Below, piece by piece: positions 54,196 to 61,676 of a DNA stretch of 64,000 nucleotides. Numbering within the stretch: position 1 is the first letter of the stretch; each line of letters begins with the position of its first letter. The notes beneath the pieces were generated by a model. The model was not told the origin of the DNA and searched no databases. It saw nothing but the letters and a program-made list of their open reading frames with translations. This DNA is from an uncultured Bacteroidota bacterium (GTDB taxonomy: Bacteria; Bacteroidota; Bacteroidia; AKYH767-A; JABDAW01), in assembly GCA_903844645.1 (NCBI GenBank), contig CAIMUP010000010.1, forward strand, positions 1 to 64,000, given 5' to 3'. A program made the translations under genes and the position numbers.

Positions 54196-55851
54196 ATGAA
54201 GATGATGAAACTACGATTCCTCCTTGCCGTCCTCCTTTTTAATATCGCCATCAGTAATGCCCAAACCGTTCCTGATAATAAGGAGATGCAAGCTCGTCCT
54301 AAATTAGTTATCGGCATTGTCGTAGATCAGATGAGAGCCGATTATCTCGCTCGGTTTTGGAATAAATTCTCCGACAAAGGCTTCCGCCGATTAGTGAATA
54401 ACGGTTTCCTTTGCGAGAATAATTATATCAACTATGTCCCCTCCGAAACCGGTCCTGGACATGCCGCCATCTATACCGGTACTACCCCCAGCATCAATGG
54501 AATTGTCGGTAATGAATGGTATGACAGGGATCACGATAAAAAAGTGTATTGCGTAGATGATACCGCCATGCAATCTGTCGGAACGACCACCAATCTCGGC
54601 AAGCGTTCGCCTCGGAATCTACTCTCAAATACCATTACCGACCAGCTTCATCTGGCAACCAACTTCGCATCGAAAACTATCTCCATTTCTCTCAAAGATA
54701 GGGCTGCCATTTTGCCCGGTGGCTTCACCGCGAATGGGGCTTATTGGTTCGATGTTACGAATGGGAAATTCATCACCAGTAATTATTATCAAAAAGAATT
54801 GCCAGCCTGGTTGAATGATTTTAATGACCGTAAACTTCCTGCAAATTACAAATCCCAAACATGGAATTCGTCCCTGCCCATCGCGCAATACACCGAAAGC
54901 ACTGCCGATGATGTACCCTACGAAGGACCTTTGTATGATGGCGAAGCGAAACCCGTCTTTCCGCATGATTTATCCAAAGCAAAAGGAACAGATTATGCCG
55001 TGCTTTTAAGAACTCCTTTCGGGAATACCTTGCTGAAAGAACTGGCGATAGAAACTATCAAAGCCGAACAGTTGGGTAAGGGTAACGTGCCTGATTTCCT
55101 TGCCGTAAGTTTCTCTTCGACGGATTATGTGGGGCATAATTTCGGCATTAATTCTATTGAATTAGAAGATACCTACCTCAAGCTGGATAAAGATTTAGGC
55201 GACTTCCTCGACTTCCTCGATACTTACCTCGGCAAAGAGAATATCCTCCTCTTTTTATCTGCCGATCATGGTGCGGCAAACAATGTTCAGTATTCGATTG
55301 ATCATAAAATCCCTGCTGGTTTGTTCGATGCCAAGCAAACGAAAGATATCTTGAAAATAGTTCTCAAAGAAAAGTTCCAAGTAGATAATCTTATCCTAAA
55401 ATTCACTGACCAAAATGTCTATTTAAACCATAAAGTCATTGACGATTTGAAACTTTCATTGTATGAAATAGAAACCGTCGTCGCGAACTTCTTATTAAAA
55501 AGAGAGGGCATCGCTTATGCCAACATTTCTTTTGAAATTCCGGTCTTCGACAACGGTTATGCCTACCACAAATTAATGAAAAATGGGTACCTCGCCTCGC
55601 GTTCTGGCGATGTCATGTTTACGCTGCTTCCCGGATGGATGGAATGGGACCGAACAACGGGTACTACGCATGGTTCGCCCTACAATTACGACACGCATAT
55701 CCCTTTAATATTATACGGATGGAAGGTTGCGAACGGAACATATCTGCCTGAAGTAAACATTATCGACATTGCCCCAACCATCGCACATTTATTGAACATA
55801 CAAGTGCCGAATGGATGCAGCGGAAAAGCTATTCCTATCCCATTAAAATAA
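54196..55851 (+). CDS. PafA-type alkaline phosphatase superfamily protein
   Basis: 551 residues, signal peptide (FLLAVLLFNIAISNAQ). Alkaline phosphatase fold: metal ligand Asp44 in GIVVDQMRAD, nucleophile Thr85 in VPSETGPGHA (Bacteroidota PafA uses Thr), SSTDYVGHNFG and LFLSADHGA further on, and a terminal TTGTTHGSPYNYDTHIPLIL. It is a periplasmic phosphate-monoester hydrolase for phosphate scavenging. The next MFS gene starts 3 bp downstream, so transport may be coupled. Confidence 0.9.
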   Translation: MKMMKLRFLLAVLLFNIAISNAQTVPDNKEMQARPKLVIGIVVDQMRADYLARFWNKFSDKGFRRLVNNGFLCENNYINYVPSETGPGHAAIYTGTTPSINGIVGNEWYDRDHDKKVYCVDDTAMQSVGTTTNLGKRSPRNLLSNTITDQLHLATNFASKTISISLKDRAAILPGGFTANGAYWFDVTNGKFITSNYYQKELPAWLNDFNDRKLPANYKSQTWNSSLPIAQYTESTADDVPYEGPLYDGEAKPVFPHDLSKAKGTDYAVLLRTPFGNTLLKELAIETIKAEQLGKGNVPDFLAVSFSSTDYVGHNFGINSIELEDTYLKLDKDLGDFLDFLDTYLGKENILLFLSADHGAANNVQYSIDHKIPAGLFDAKQTKDILKIVLKEKFQVDNLILKFTDQNVYLNHKVIDDLKLSLYEIETVVANFLLKREGIAYANISFEIPVFDNGYAYHKLMKNGYLASRSGDVMFTLLPGWMEWDRTTGTTHGSPYNYDTHIPLILYGWKVANGTYLPEVNIIDIAPTIAHLLNIQVPNGCSGKAIPIPLK

Positions 55852-55854
55852 TTA

Positions 55855-57033
55855 ATGACAAAGGAAAAAGTAATTACCAAAAGCATCCTTATTATTGGGC
55901 TGATAAGTTTGTTTAATGACATCTCCTCCGAGATGCTTTACCCCATCATGCCGGTTTATTTGAAGTCCATCGGCTTCGGTGCCTTAGCCATTGGTATTTT
56001 AGAGGGCTTCGCAGAAGCTACTGCCGGCATCGGGAAGGGATTTTTCGGAAAATTATCTGATCAAAAAGGCATCCGCATACCCTTTGTCCGGCTTGGATAT
56101 TTTATCAGCAGCCTTTCCAAACCGATGCTCGCCCTATTCTCTTATACTGGCTGGGTTTTCACCGCTCGCTTTATGGATAAACTCGGCAAAGGCGTCCGAA
56201 CAGGTGCTCGCGACGCCTATCTTTCATCCATTACCAAAAAAGAAAACAAGGGCAAGGTCTTCGGATTCCGACAGGGCATGGATACCTTAGGTGCTGCTAT
56301 CGGTCCTGTCATTGCGCTCATTTTTCTTTACTACAATCCTGGGCAATATGCGTGGTTATTCATCATCGCATTCGCCCCTGCGCTCATCGGCGTTGCGTTT
56401 ACTTTCTTCATCAAAGAAATCCCGATACATACCACTCAAAATATCGTTTCTTTAAACCCTTTTTCTTTCATTAGTTATTGGAAAAGATCCTCGAAAGAAT
56501 TTAAGCGCATCACGATAGGATTCTTTGCCTTCACGCTCATCAACAGTACCGATATGTTATTATTATTAATGGCGAAAACGACAGGATTCACTGACCGCGA
56601 TGTCATCGGCGTTTACATTTTTTATAACATAATATTCGCCGCCGCGTCGTACCCTATCGGCAGTATCGCAGATAAAATCGGGATGAAGACGATGTTCATC
56701 ATCGGTATGATTTTATTCGCTGCGGTATATCTCGGCATGGCGAATTTGCAAGGCATTCCGATGCTGTATATTTTATTTTTCTTCTATGGAATCTATGCCG
56801 CCTGCAACGATGGCATTATTAAGGCATGGATTTCTAAAATCACGCCCAACGAAGAATGTGCCACCGCCATCGGATTCTTCGCTGCCATCTCCAGCATCCT
56901 GATGCTGCTCTCCAGTACCCTTGCCGGCTTGCTATGGGTACTCTTTTTCCCGAAATTAACCTTTATCGTTTCCGGTATTGCCGCTATTTTGATTGCCATA
57001 TATTTTGTGGGGATGAGGGTGAAGAAAGTTTAG
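55855..57033 (+). CDS. MFS transporter next to the phosphatase
   Basis: 392 residues, twelve membrane segments. N-terminal ISLFNDISSEMLYPIMPVYL is a motif seen in a Bacteroidota and proteobacterial MFS branch. The loop motif is GFFGKLSDQKGIRIPFVRLG, and KGVRTGARDAYLSSI follows. Its start is 3 bp after the PafA stop, so the two are an operon; the substrate could be a phosphorylated or dephosphorylated compound (inference). Confidence 0.86.
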   Translation: MTKEKVITKSILIIGLISLFNDISSEMLYPIMPVYLKSIGFGALAIGILEGFAEATAGIGKGFFGKLSDQKGIRIPFVRLGYFISSLSKPMLALFSYTGWVFTARFMDKLGKGVRTGARDAYLSSITKKENKGKVFGFRQGMDTLGAAIGPVIALIFLYYNPGQYAWLFIIAFAPALIGVAFTFFIKEIPIHTTQNIVSLNPFSFISYWKRSSKEFKRITIGFFAFTLINSTDMLLLLMAKTTGFTDRDVIGVYIFYNIIFAAASYPIGSIADKIGMKTMFIIGMILFAAVYLGMANLQGIPMLYILFFFYGIYAACNDGIIKAWISKITPNEECATAIGFFAAISSILMLLSSTLAGLLWVLFFPKLTFIVSGIAAILIAIYFVGMRVKKV

Positions 57034-57085
57034 TAATGAATGTTTAGTTTTAAGGGATGGAATTAAATATGCCTCGAAAAATTTG

Positions 57086-57093
57086 TAGTTTCG
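57086..57093 (+). promoter_or_regulatory. -7 box for the DUF2752 gene
   Basis: TAGTTTCG, 24 bp before the ATG at 57118; one base off consensus. Confidence 0.45.
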
Positions 57094-57117
57094 TGCCCTC
57101 AAAAAGAAATTAAAACA

Positions 57118-57459
57118 ATGATCAAAAAAATATTCAGCAGAGATTATAAATACAGCAAACAGGTCAGCATCGTGTTCGTCTTGTTTTATATTGCCGTACC
57201 GGTATCCTTAGTCATCCTTCCGGTAGATTTTTTCGACCACGGACAAGCGGTCTGTCTATCTGTTCTTCTATTCCACCGCGAATGTTGGGGCTGCGGCTTC
57301 ACGCGGGCAGTGATGCACATGGTGCACTTCGATTTCGACACCGCCTTGGAGTATAATCGTTTAGCCTTTATCGTATTACCAATGCTCGCCGCGATGTGGT
57401 TAAGTTTCTTAATTAAGGAATTGGTCTATCTATACATATTAAATAAAAACAAGCGATAG
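57118..57459 (+). CDS. DUF2752 membrane protein
   Basis: 113 residues with two to three membrane segments. The family signature is the CWGCGFTRAVMHMVHFDFDT stretch (Cys-x-x-Cys-Gly-Leu/Phe-Thr-Arg), with ALEYNRLAFIVLPML in the second half. DUF2752 has no assigned role. Confidence 0.88.
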   Translation: MIKKIFSRDYKYSKQVSIVFVLFYIAVPVSLVILPVDFFDHGQAVCLSVLLFHRECWGCGFTRAVMHMVHFDFDTALEYNRLAFIVLPMLAAMWLSFLIKELVYLYILNKNKR

Positions 57460-57577
57460 ACCGCATCGGAATTCACAATCCAAGGTTTAATTCCCCAAGA
57501 AGCTTGTTATTAAACTTGAAAGCGGAAGGACGTTTCAGGATTTGTGGGCATTAAATTGGGCTTACTTTCTCCAATAC

Positions 57578-57745
57578 TTGAGTTCAATTCTCCAATACTT
57601 GAGTTCAAATCTCCGTGATTTGAGTTCATGGCAAGAAGATTTGAGTTCAATTCTCCAGGATATGAGTTCAATTCTTCGTGATTTGAGTTCAAATTTCCAA
57701 GACTTGAGTTCAAATCTTGGAGATTTGAACTCAAGTCTCCGAGAA
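57578..57745. repeat. 21-bp array R15 (8 units)
   Basis: Eight units from 57578 to 57725. TTGAGTTCAA (TTGA/TCAA dyad) is conserved in each, with a variable 11-base tail. The last (57725) is TTGAACTC, inverted. Convergent gap. Confidence 0.93.
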
Positions 57746-57820
57746 AGTAAGCCATATTTCATCGCCATTAACTGCCTTCAGCCTTTCGTTTCAGGGTTTA
57801 ATTAGGTATGTTTAATAAAA

Positions 57821-57848
57821 AAACCCCCGAAATTTCTTACGAGGGTTT
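57821..57848 (-). terminator. Terminator of the TM2 gene
   Basis: AAACCCTCG / CGGGGGTTT stem (one mismatch) then TTTTTTT on minus. Confidence 0.8.
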
Positions 57849-57870
57849 CTTTATTAAGGATTAAGTTCGA

Positions 57871-58608
57871 CTAACTATAATCTCCGTCTAATGGTTTCAA
57901 ATCCTTGAACCAAATTCTGTAGAAGTCAATCAACCACCAGATTCCGCAGCCACCACCGGTAAGCAACTGAACGATACCTTGCCAGGTATAGCCCAAGTAG
58001 AAACGGTGAACACCAAGACCGCCCAATAACCAGCATAATAAGAATGCCGTGATCCAGCTTTTGTCGCCACCGCCACGTTTCTTAGTAGCAAAAGCATGCA
58101 AGCTCAACGTGCTGAAGAATGCAGCAACACCACCTAAGAAATACCAACCTTTGTGGTTTGATTTCTTAGAAGAATTAGAAGCATCTTTCTTAGCAGCAGT
58201 GTTCGCTGATACAAAAGTTTGGTTAGCATTTGCTGTAGGATAATTCACATGAGATGTGAAATCAACCTTGTTAGCAAAAACTACCGGTGTAGCATCCGTA
58301 GATGCTGTGATGGTGTTATCAGCAATTGCAGGAGCAGCAATTTCTGATGATGCAACTGTTGGAGCAACAGTTTCTGTTGGTAAGCTCTGGGCAGGAGTTA
58401 CATGCGCTGCCTTTGCTTTTCTCGCGGAACTTACTTCCGTTCCGTTTTGTTTAACGCCATTGTGCTTACCGCCGAGGTTTACATAATACCCACTGCTGTA
58501 ACGCTTCTTAGCGAAATCCATTGATGTGTTACAAGAAAATAACACGGTAACAAGGGCAATCACAATCACCCATGTTGACATTTTGAAGATGTTAAAATTT
58601 TTCATCAT
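57871..58608 (-). CDS. TM2-domain lipoprotein
   Basis: 245 residues, lipoprotein signal ending VLFSC (Cys26). The N-terminus after Cys carries FAKKRYSSGYYVNLGGKHNG. A ~90-residue Ala/Thr/Val-rich low-complexity stretch follows, then one membrane segment, and finally the TM2 domain (ITAFLLCWLLGGLGVHRFYL, the GIVQLLTGGGCGIWWLIDF pair). TM2 domains are found in single- or double-pass membrane proteins with unclear function. The KRYxxGYYV motif is shared with 59758-60447. TATGTTTG box at 58655. Confidence 0.88.
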   Translation of the reverse strand: MMKNFNIFKMSTWVIVIALVTVLFSCNTSMDFAKKRYSSGYYVNLGGKHNGVKQNGTEVSSARKAKAAHVTPAQSLPTETVAPTVASSEIAAPAIADNTITASTDATPVVFANKVDFTSHVNYPTANANQTFVSANTAAKKDASNSSKKSNHKGWYFLGGVAAFFSTLSLHAFATKKRGGGDKSWITAFLLCWLLGGLGVHRFYLGYTWQGIVQLLTGGGCGIWWLIDFYRIWFKDLKPLDGDYS

Positions 58609-58654
58609 ACTTTTAATTTTTTTAAGTTATACTGTTAGTAAATTTTATTGGGCG

Positions 58655-58662
58655 CAAACATA
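58655..58662 (-). promoter_or_regulatory. -7 box for the TM2 gene
   Basis: TATGTTTG followed by CGCC on minus, 47 bp before the start. Confidence 0.6.
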
Positions 58663-58736
58663 CATAATTTTTCTAATATCAACAAAGCGAAAAAGATATT
58701 TTTCTCCTTCGCTGGTATAATGGCGGAATCTTTTTA

Positions 58737-58744
58737 TATATTCG
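58737..58744 (+). promoter_or_regulatory. -7 box for the 58783 gene
   Basis: TATATTCG, one base off consensus, 39 bp before the ATG. Confidence 0.45.
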
Positions 58745-58782
58745 CCCCGATAAATAAGTTTATAAAAAACATAACATACCTA

Positions 58783-59658
58783 ATGAACACAACAAGATTC
58801 AAAAGTTTGATACTATCCTTCGCAGTATTTCTAATGCTGGCTCTTTCTAATCTTAATCCATTGATAGCTCAAGAAACACTTACCAATGGGACTATCATAA
58901 AAATGTCGAAAGCAGGACTGGGAGATTCTGTTATTATTAAAAAGATGCAATCGCCTAAGGTCGTGATTAAATTTAATACGAGTATAGACAGTATTATCTA
59001 TCTTAAAGAACATGGTGTCTCGAATGGGGTAATAGCCTCTATGCAAGATGTTACAGCTCTTTCAGCAAATGATGCCATCGTTAATGAACATAGTTCAGAC
59101 CCTATTTTTATGCATCCTTCAGGAATCTATTATTACAATCAAAAGAACGAAAAAGGAGCTTTGCAAAAAATAGAAGAGAATGTTCCTTCCTCTGTAAATG
59201 GAAGCAGAGAGAGTGTCTATTTTTTCGGGGAGACAACGCGTAGTTATTGCATGAATGGAGAGAGTGCAAATATCCAGGTGAATGATTCCTTGCCGGTGTT
59301 TTATTTTTATTTCGATGAGGATACCTTGAACAAAAACAAATTGAATTATGATAACCGCGCTCATCAGATTACTTCTCCAAATATGTTTACCCTGGTAAAC
59401 CTTAGTATCAAGAATCATAGCAGATGCTTTGAAGGAGGAAAAGCAACGGGAACTGGTTTTACTCATGAGTCGGCAGTGGGTATCAGCGATAAAAACAAGG
59501 TTGATTTTAAATGGGAGAAGATAAGGCAAGGGATTTTTAAACTCTATCTTCTGAAGCCCATGTTCAAAGGGGAGTATGCTTTTACTTATGCCGGGAATGA
59601 CCGCTCGGGAATGTTGCTATACGACTGGGGAATTGATTTAAGAGATTATAGAAAATAA
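58783..59658 (+). CDS. Secreted protein of unknown function
   Basis: 291 residues from the ATG at 58783-58785, which opens a signal peptide (FAVFLMLALSNLNPLIAQ); the frame to 58648 overlaps the TM2 promoter. Near the N-terminus (NGTIIKMSKAGLGDSVIIKK) it resembles the short helical domain of secreted Bacteroidota proteins that report 'any modification' (a SHOCT-like helix pair). The rest is beta-rich and ends in EYAFTYAGNDRSGMLLYDWG. No function known. AT-rich. Faces the DUF4190 gene. Confidence 0.75.
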   Translation: MNTTRFKSLILSFAVFLMLALSNLNPLIAQETLTNGTIIKMSKAGLGDSVIIKKMQSPKVVIKFNTSIDSIIYLKEHGVSNGVIASMQDVTALSANDAIVNEHSSDPIFMHPSGIYYYNQKNEKGALQKIEENVPSSVNGSRESVYFFGETTRSYCMNGESANIQVNDSLPVFYFYFDEDTLNKNKLNYDNRAHQITSPNMFTLVNLSIKNHSRCFEGGKATGTGFTHESAVGISDKNKVDFKWEKIRQGIFKLYLLKPMFKGEYAFTYAGNDRSGMLLYDWGIDLRDYRK

Positions 59659-59757
59659 AATATAGACATACAAAAGGAGTATCCAGAAAATCCTGACAAA
59701 GAGTAGGGCGCGGTAGCCGAAAAGCGAATGAGTAAGCAAATATTAAATAATTAAACA

Positions 59758-60447
59758 ATGAATAAATTAAAAACAATTTTATCGAGTATCGTTATCATCA
59801 CCCTCCTGTTTTCTTCTTGCCAAATGGAGAAAAGGCATTACATGTCTGGCTACAGTTTCCAATGGAATAAAAACAAACACACTTCGGAGAAAAAGCCGGA
59901 TGTGGTGAAAGCCATTAAGGTAAAAATACCTGTAACCAGTACCGAAACGGTTGCTGCAAAGCCCGAAAAAGCAAAAGAAGTAATTCCTTCACCGATAAGG
60001 AATGAAGAACGCATCGTAGCCTCCAACGACAATTCGGTGAGCATTGTTCCCGAAGCGAGATTGGATTTCAATAATCCCGTTAAGGTTACTCCCGAAAGTA
60101 CGCCTGCGGTGGCTAATTCATCCCATGTGAATGTCTTCAAAGCATTCTTCAAGAGGTGGATAGGAGACAACACCGCTGCCGCCAAACCTGCCGAAAGTGG
60201 CAAAACAAATACCATGGCTCTGTTATCCCTTATCTTTGGGATTTTGGGGATTATTACATTCATTGTTTTGATAGGATATTTATTCGCGATCCTTGCTATT
60301 ATTTTTGGAATCCTGGGATTAAGCCAAATTAAATCTTCTGGCGAGAGCGGGTCAGGTATGGCGATTGCAGGAATTATTTGTGGAGCGATCCCTATCTTGA
60401 TTTTAATCTTCGTGATCATCCTTTTTGCCGCTCTTTTTAGTTATTAA
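59758..60447 (+). CDS. DUF4190 lipoprotein
   Basis: 229 residues, lipoprotein signal ending LLFSSC (Cys21). Directly after Cys is EKRHYMSGYSFQWNKNKHTS, matching the KRYxxGYYV segment of the TM2 lipoprotein. A Pro/Ala/Lys-rich linker and two C-terminal membrane segments follow (ALLSLIFGILGIITFIVLIG, GMAIAGIICGAIPILILIF) separated by a GLSQIKSSGESGSG turn, the DUF4190 pattern. Small barrel at 60465 follows after 17 bp. Confidence 0.86.
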   Translation: MNKLKTILSSIVIITLLFSSCQMEKRHYMSGYSFQWNKNKHTSEKKPDVVKAIKVKIPVTSTETVAAKPEKAKEVIPSPIRNEERIVASNDNSVSIVPEARLDFNNPVKVTPESTPAVANSSHVNVFKAFFKRWIGDNTAAAKPAESGKTNTMALLSLIFGILGIITFIVLIGYLFAILAIIFGILGLSQIKSSGESGSGMAIAGIICGAIPILILIFVIILFAALFSY

Positions 60448-60464
60448 ATTATATACTATTAAAT

Positions 60465-61091
60465 ATGAAAAGCTATTTCTTAACATTTCTCCTTTGTTCG
60501 GCGGTGATGCTGAATGCTCAAACCAATGCGAAACTCGTTAACGCGATGGATCCCGTGCCTTCTTTTAAAGAAGGTACGCAGATAATTACCCTCGGCTATG
60601 GGTTCCCGAATTGGTTGGCGATCCCTGCGTTTGCGGATAGAAATTACGTCCCCTCAAAAAACATCGGTCCGCTGCATTTCAAATGGGAATATGGCTTGTC
60701 GAATTACATCGGCTTTGCGGTCGGCGTTAATTATTCTTCCGTAACCATCACCAATTTTAACAATAATTATAATTTTCCATATCCTCCTTCGTCATCATCT
60801 TACGAAATCCATGATTATACCGCGACGAGCATCCTTGCCCGTCTGAATTTCCATTTTGGTATTACCGATAAATTAGACCCTTATTTCGGACTCGGAACCG
60901 GTTACAGAGCCAGTTCCGATGTAGAGCATTATACCACGGGATCATCCAGCACCACCTATTACGGTCGCATCCCTATCGGCTTTGAAACCACGATCGGGGC
61001 GCGGTATTATGTAGCGAATTCTACAGCCATTTATCTCGAAATGGGCATTGCCCAATCGTTCATGCAATTTGGGCTTACCCTGAAATTCTAA
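60465..61091 (+). CDS. Outer-membrane beta-barrel protein
   Basis: 208 residues, signal peptide (FLTFLLCSAVMLNAQ). About eight strands with Tyr/Phe ends (IITLGYGFPNWLA, GFAVGVNYSSVTI, ILARLNFHFGIT, PYFGLGTGYRASSD, GFETTIGARYYVA, MQFGLTLKF). The C-terminal Phe is typical of outer-membrane insertion signals. Function unknown. It is probably cotranscribed with the DUF4190 lipoprotein and is followed by a strong terminator. Confidence 0.85.
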   Translation: MKSYFLTFLLCSAVMLNAQTNAKLVNAMDPVPSFKEGTQIITLGYGFPNWLAIPAFADRNYVPSKNIGPLHFKWEYGLSNYIGFAVGVNYSSVTITNFNNNYNFPYPPSSSSYEIHDYTATSILARLNFHFGITDKLDPYFGLGTGYRASSDVEHYTTGSSSTTYYGRIPIGFETTIGARYYVANSTAIYLEMGIAQSFMQFGLTLKF

Positions 61092-61118
61092 GAAATTAAG
61101 CCCCTTTTATCAACTTCA

Positions 61119-61151
61119 AAGCCTCCCGAAACCGCTTCGGGAGGCTTTTTT
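61119..61151 (+). terminator. Terminator of the barrel operon
   Basis: 12-bp perfect stem AAGCCTCCCGAA / TTCGGGAGGCTT, loop ACCGC, then TTTTATT. Confidence 0.93.
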
Positions 61152-61220
61152 ATTAGGAATACCTTGAGCCGATCATCAGAAAATTTCCTTTTTAGCCGTT
61201 CTAACTCAATCCTGACTCAA

Positions 61221-61430
61221 ACTAACTATGTTTTGCCGAAACATAGTTAGTTTGAACCCGGCACTAACTATGTTTCGGTAAAACATAGCTAGTTTGAACC
61301 CGGCACTAACTATGTTTCGGCAAAACATAGCTAGTTTGAACCCGGCACTAACTATGTTTCGGCAAAACATAGTTAGTTTGAGCCAGGAACTAACTATGTT
61401 TCGACAAAACATAGTTAGTTTAACCCTGCC
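61221..61430. repeat. 42-bp array R16 (5 units)
   Basis: Five 42-bp units at 61221, 61263, 61305, 61347 and 61389. Each contains CTAACTATGTTT and AAACATAGTTAG as near-perfect arms around a CGGC/TGCC loop, then TTTGAACCCGGC. It reads as two 21-bp halves. Convergent gap. Confidence 0.96.
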
Positions 61431-61454
61431 GGTCGGGATTATTTATTCCCGACC

Positions 61455-61676
61455 CCACCTTAAACCTCAAACCTCAAACCCTTTTGGGCGCGTCCCCTGC
61501 TGCCTCCCACCAACCTCCCCACCAAAGGCAGCAGCGGTCAGGCTGTTCGGGGGTTCCGTTCCCGCCTCCCCCACAAAAAGCCCCACCAAAAGGCGGTAAC
61601 CAAGCCCCTACCATCCCTCGCGCTGGTAAACGACCCCGTCCCCCACACCCGATTCAGAAAACCTGTGAAAAGAAAA
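61455..61676. other. C-rich spacer with stem-loop
   Basis: AAACCTC recurs every 7 bp at 61463-61479. CTGCTGCCT (61497-61505) pairs with AGGCAGCAG (61526-61534) around a pyrimidine-rich 20-base loop. The following 140 bp is C-rich and has no gene. Confidence 0.5.
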
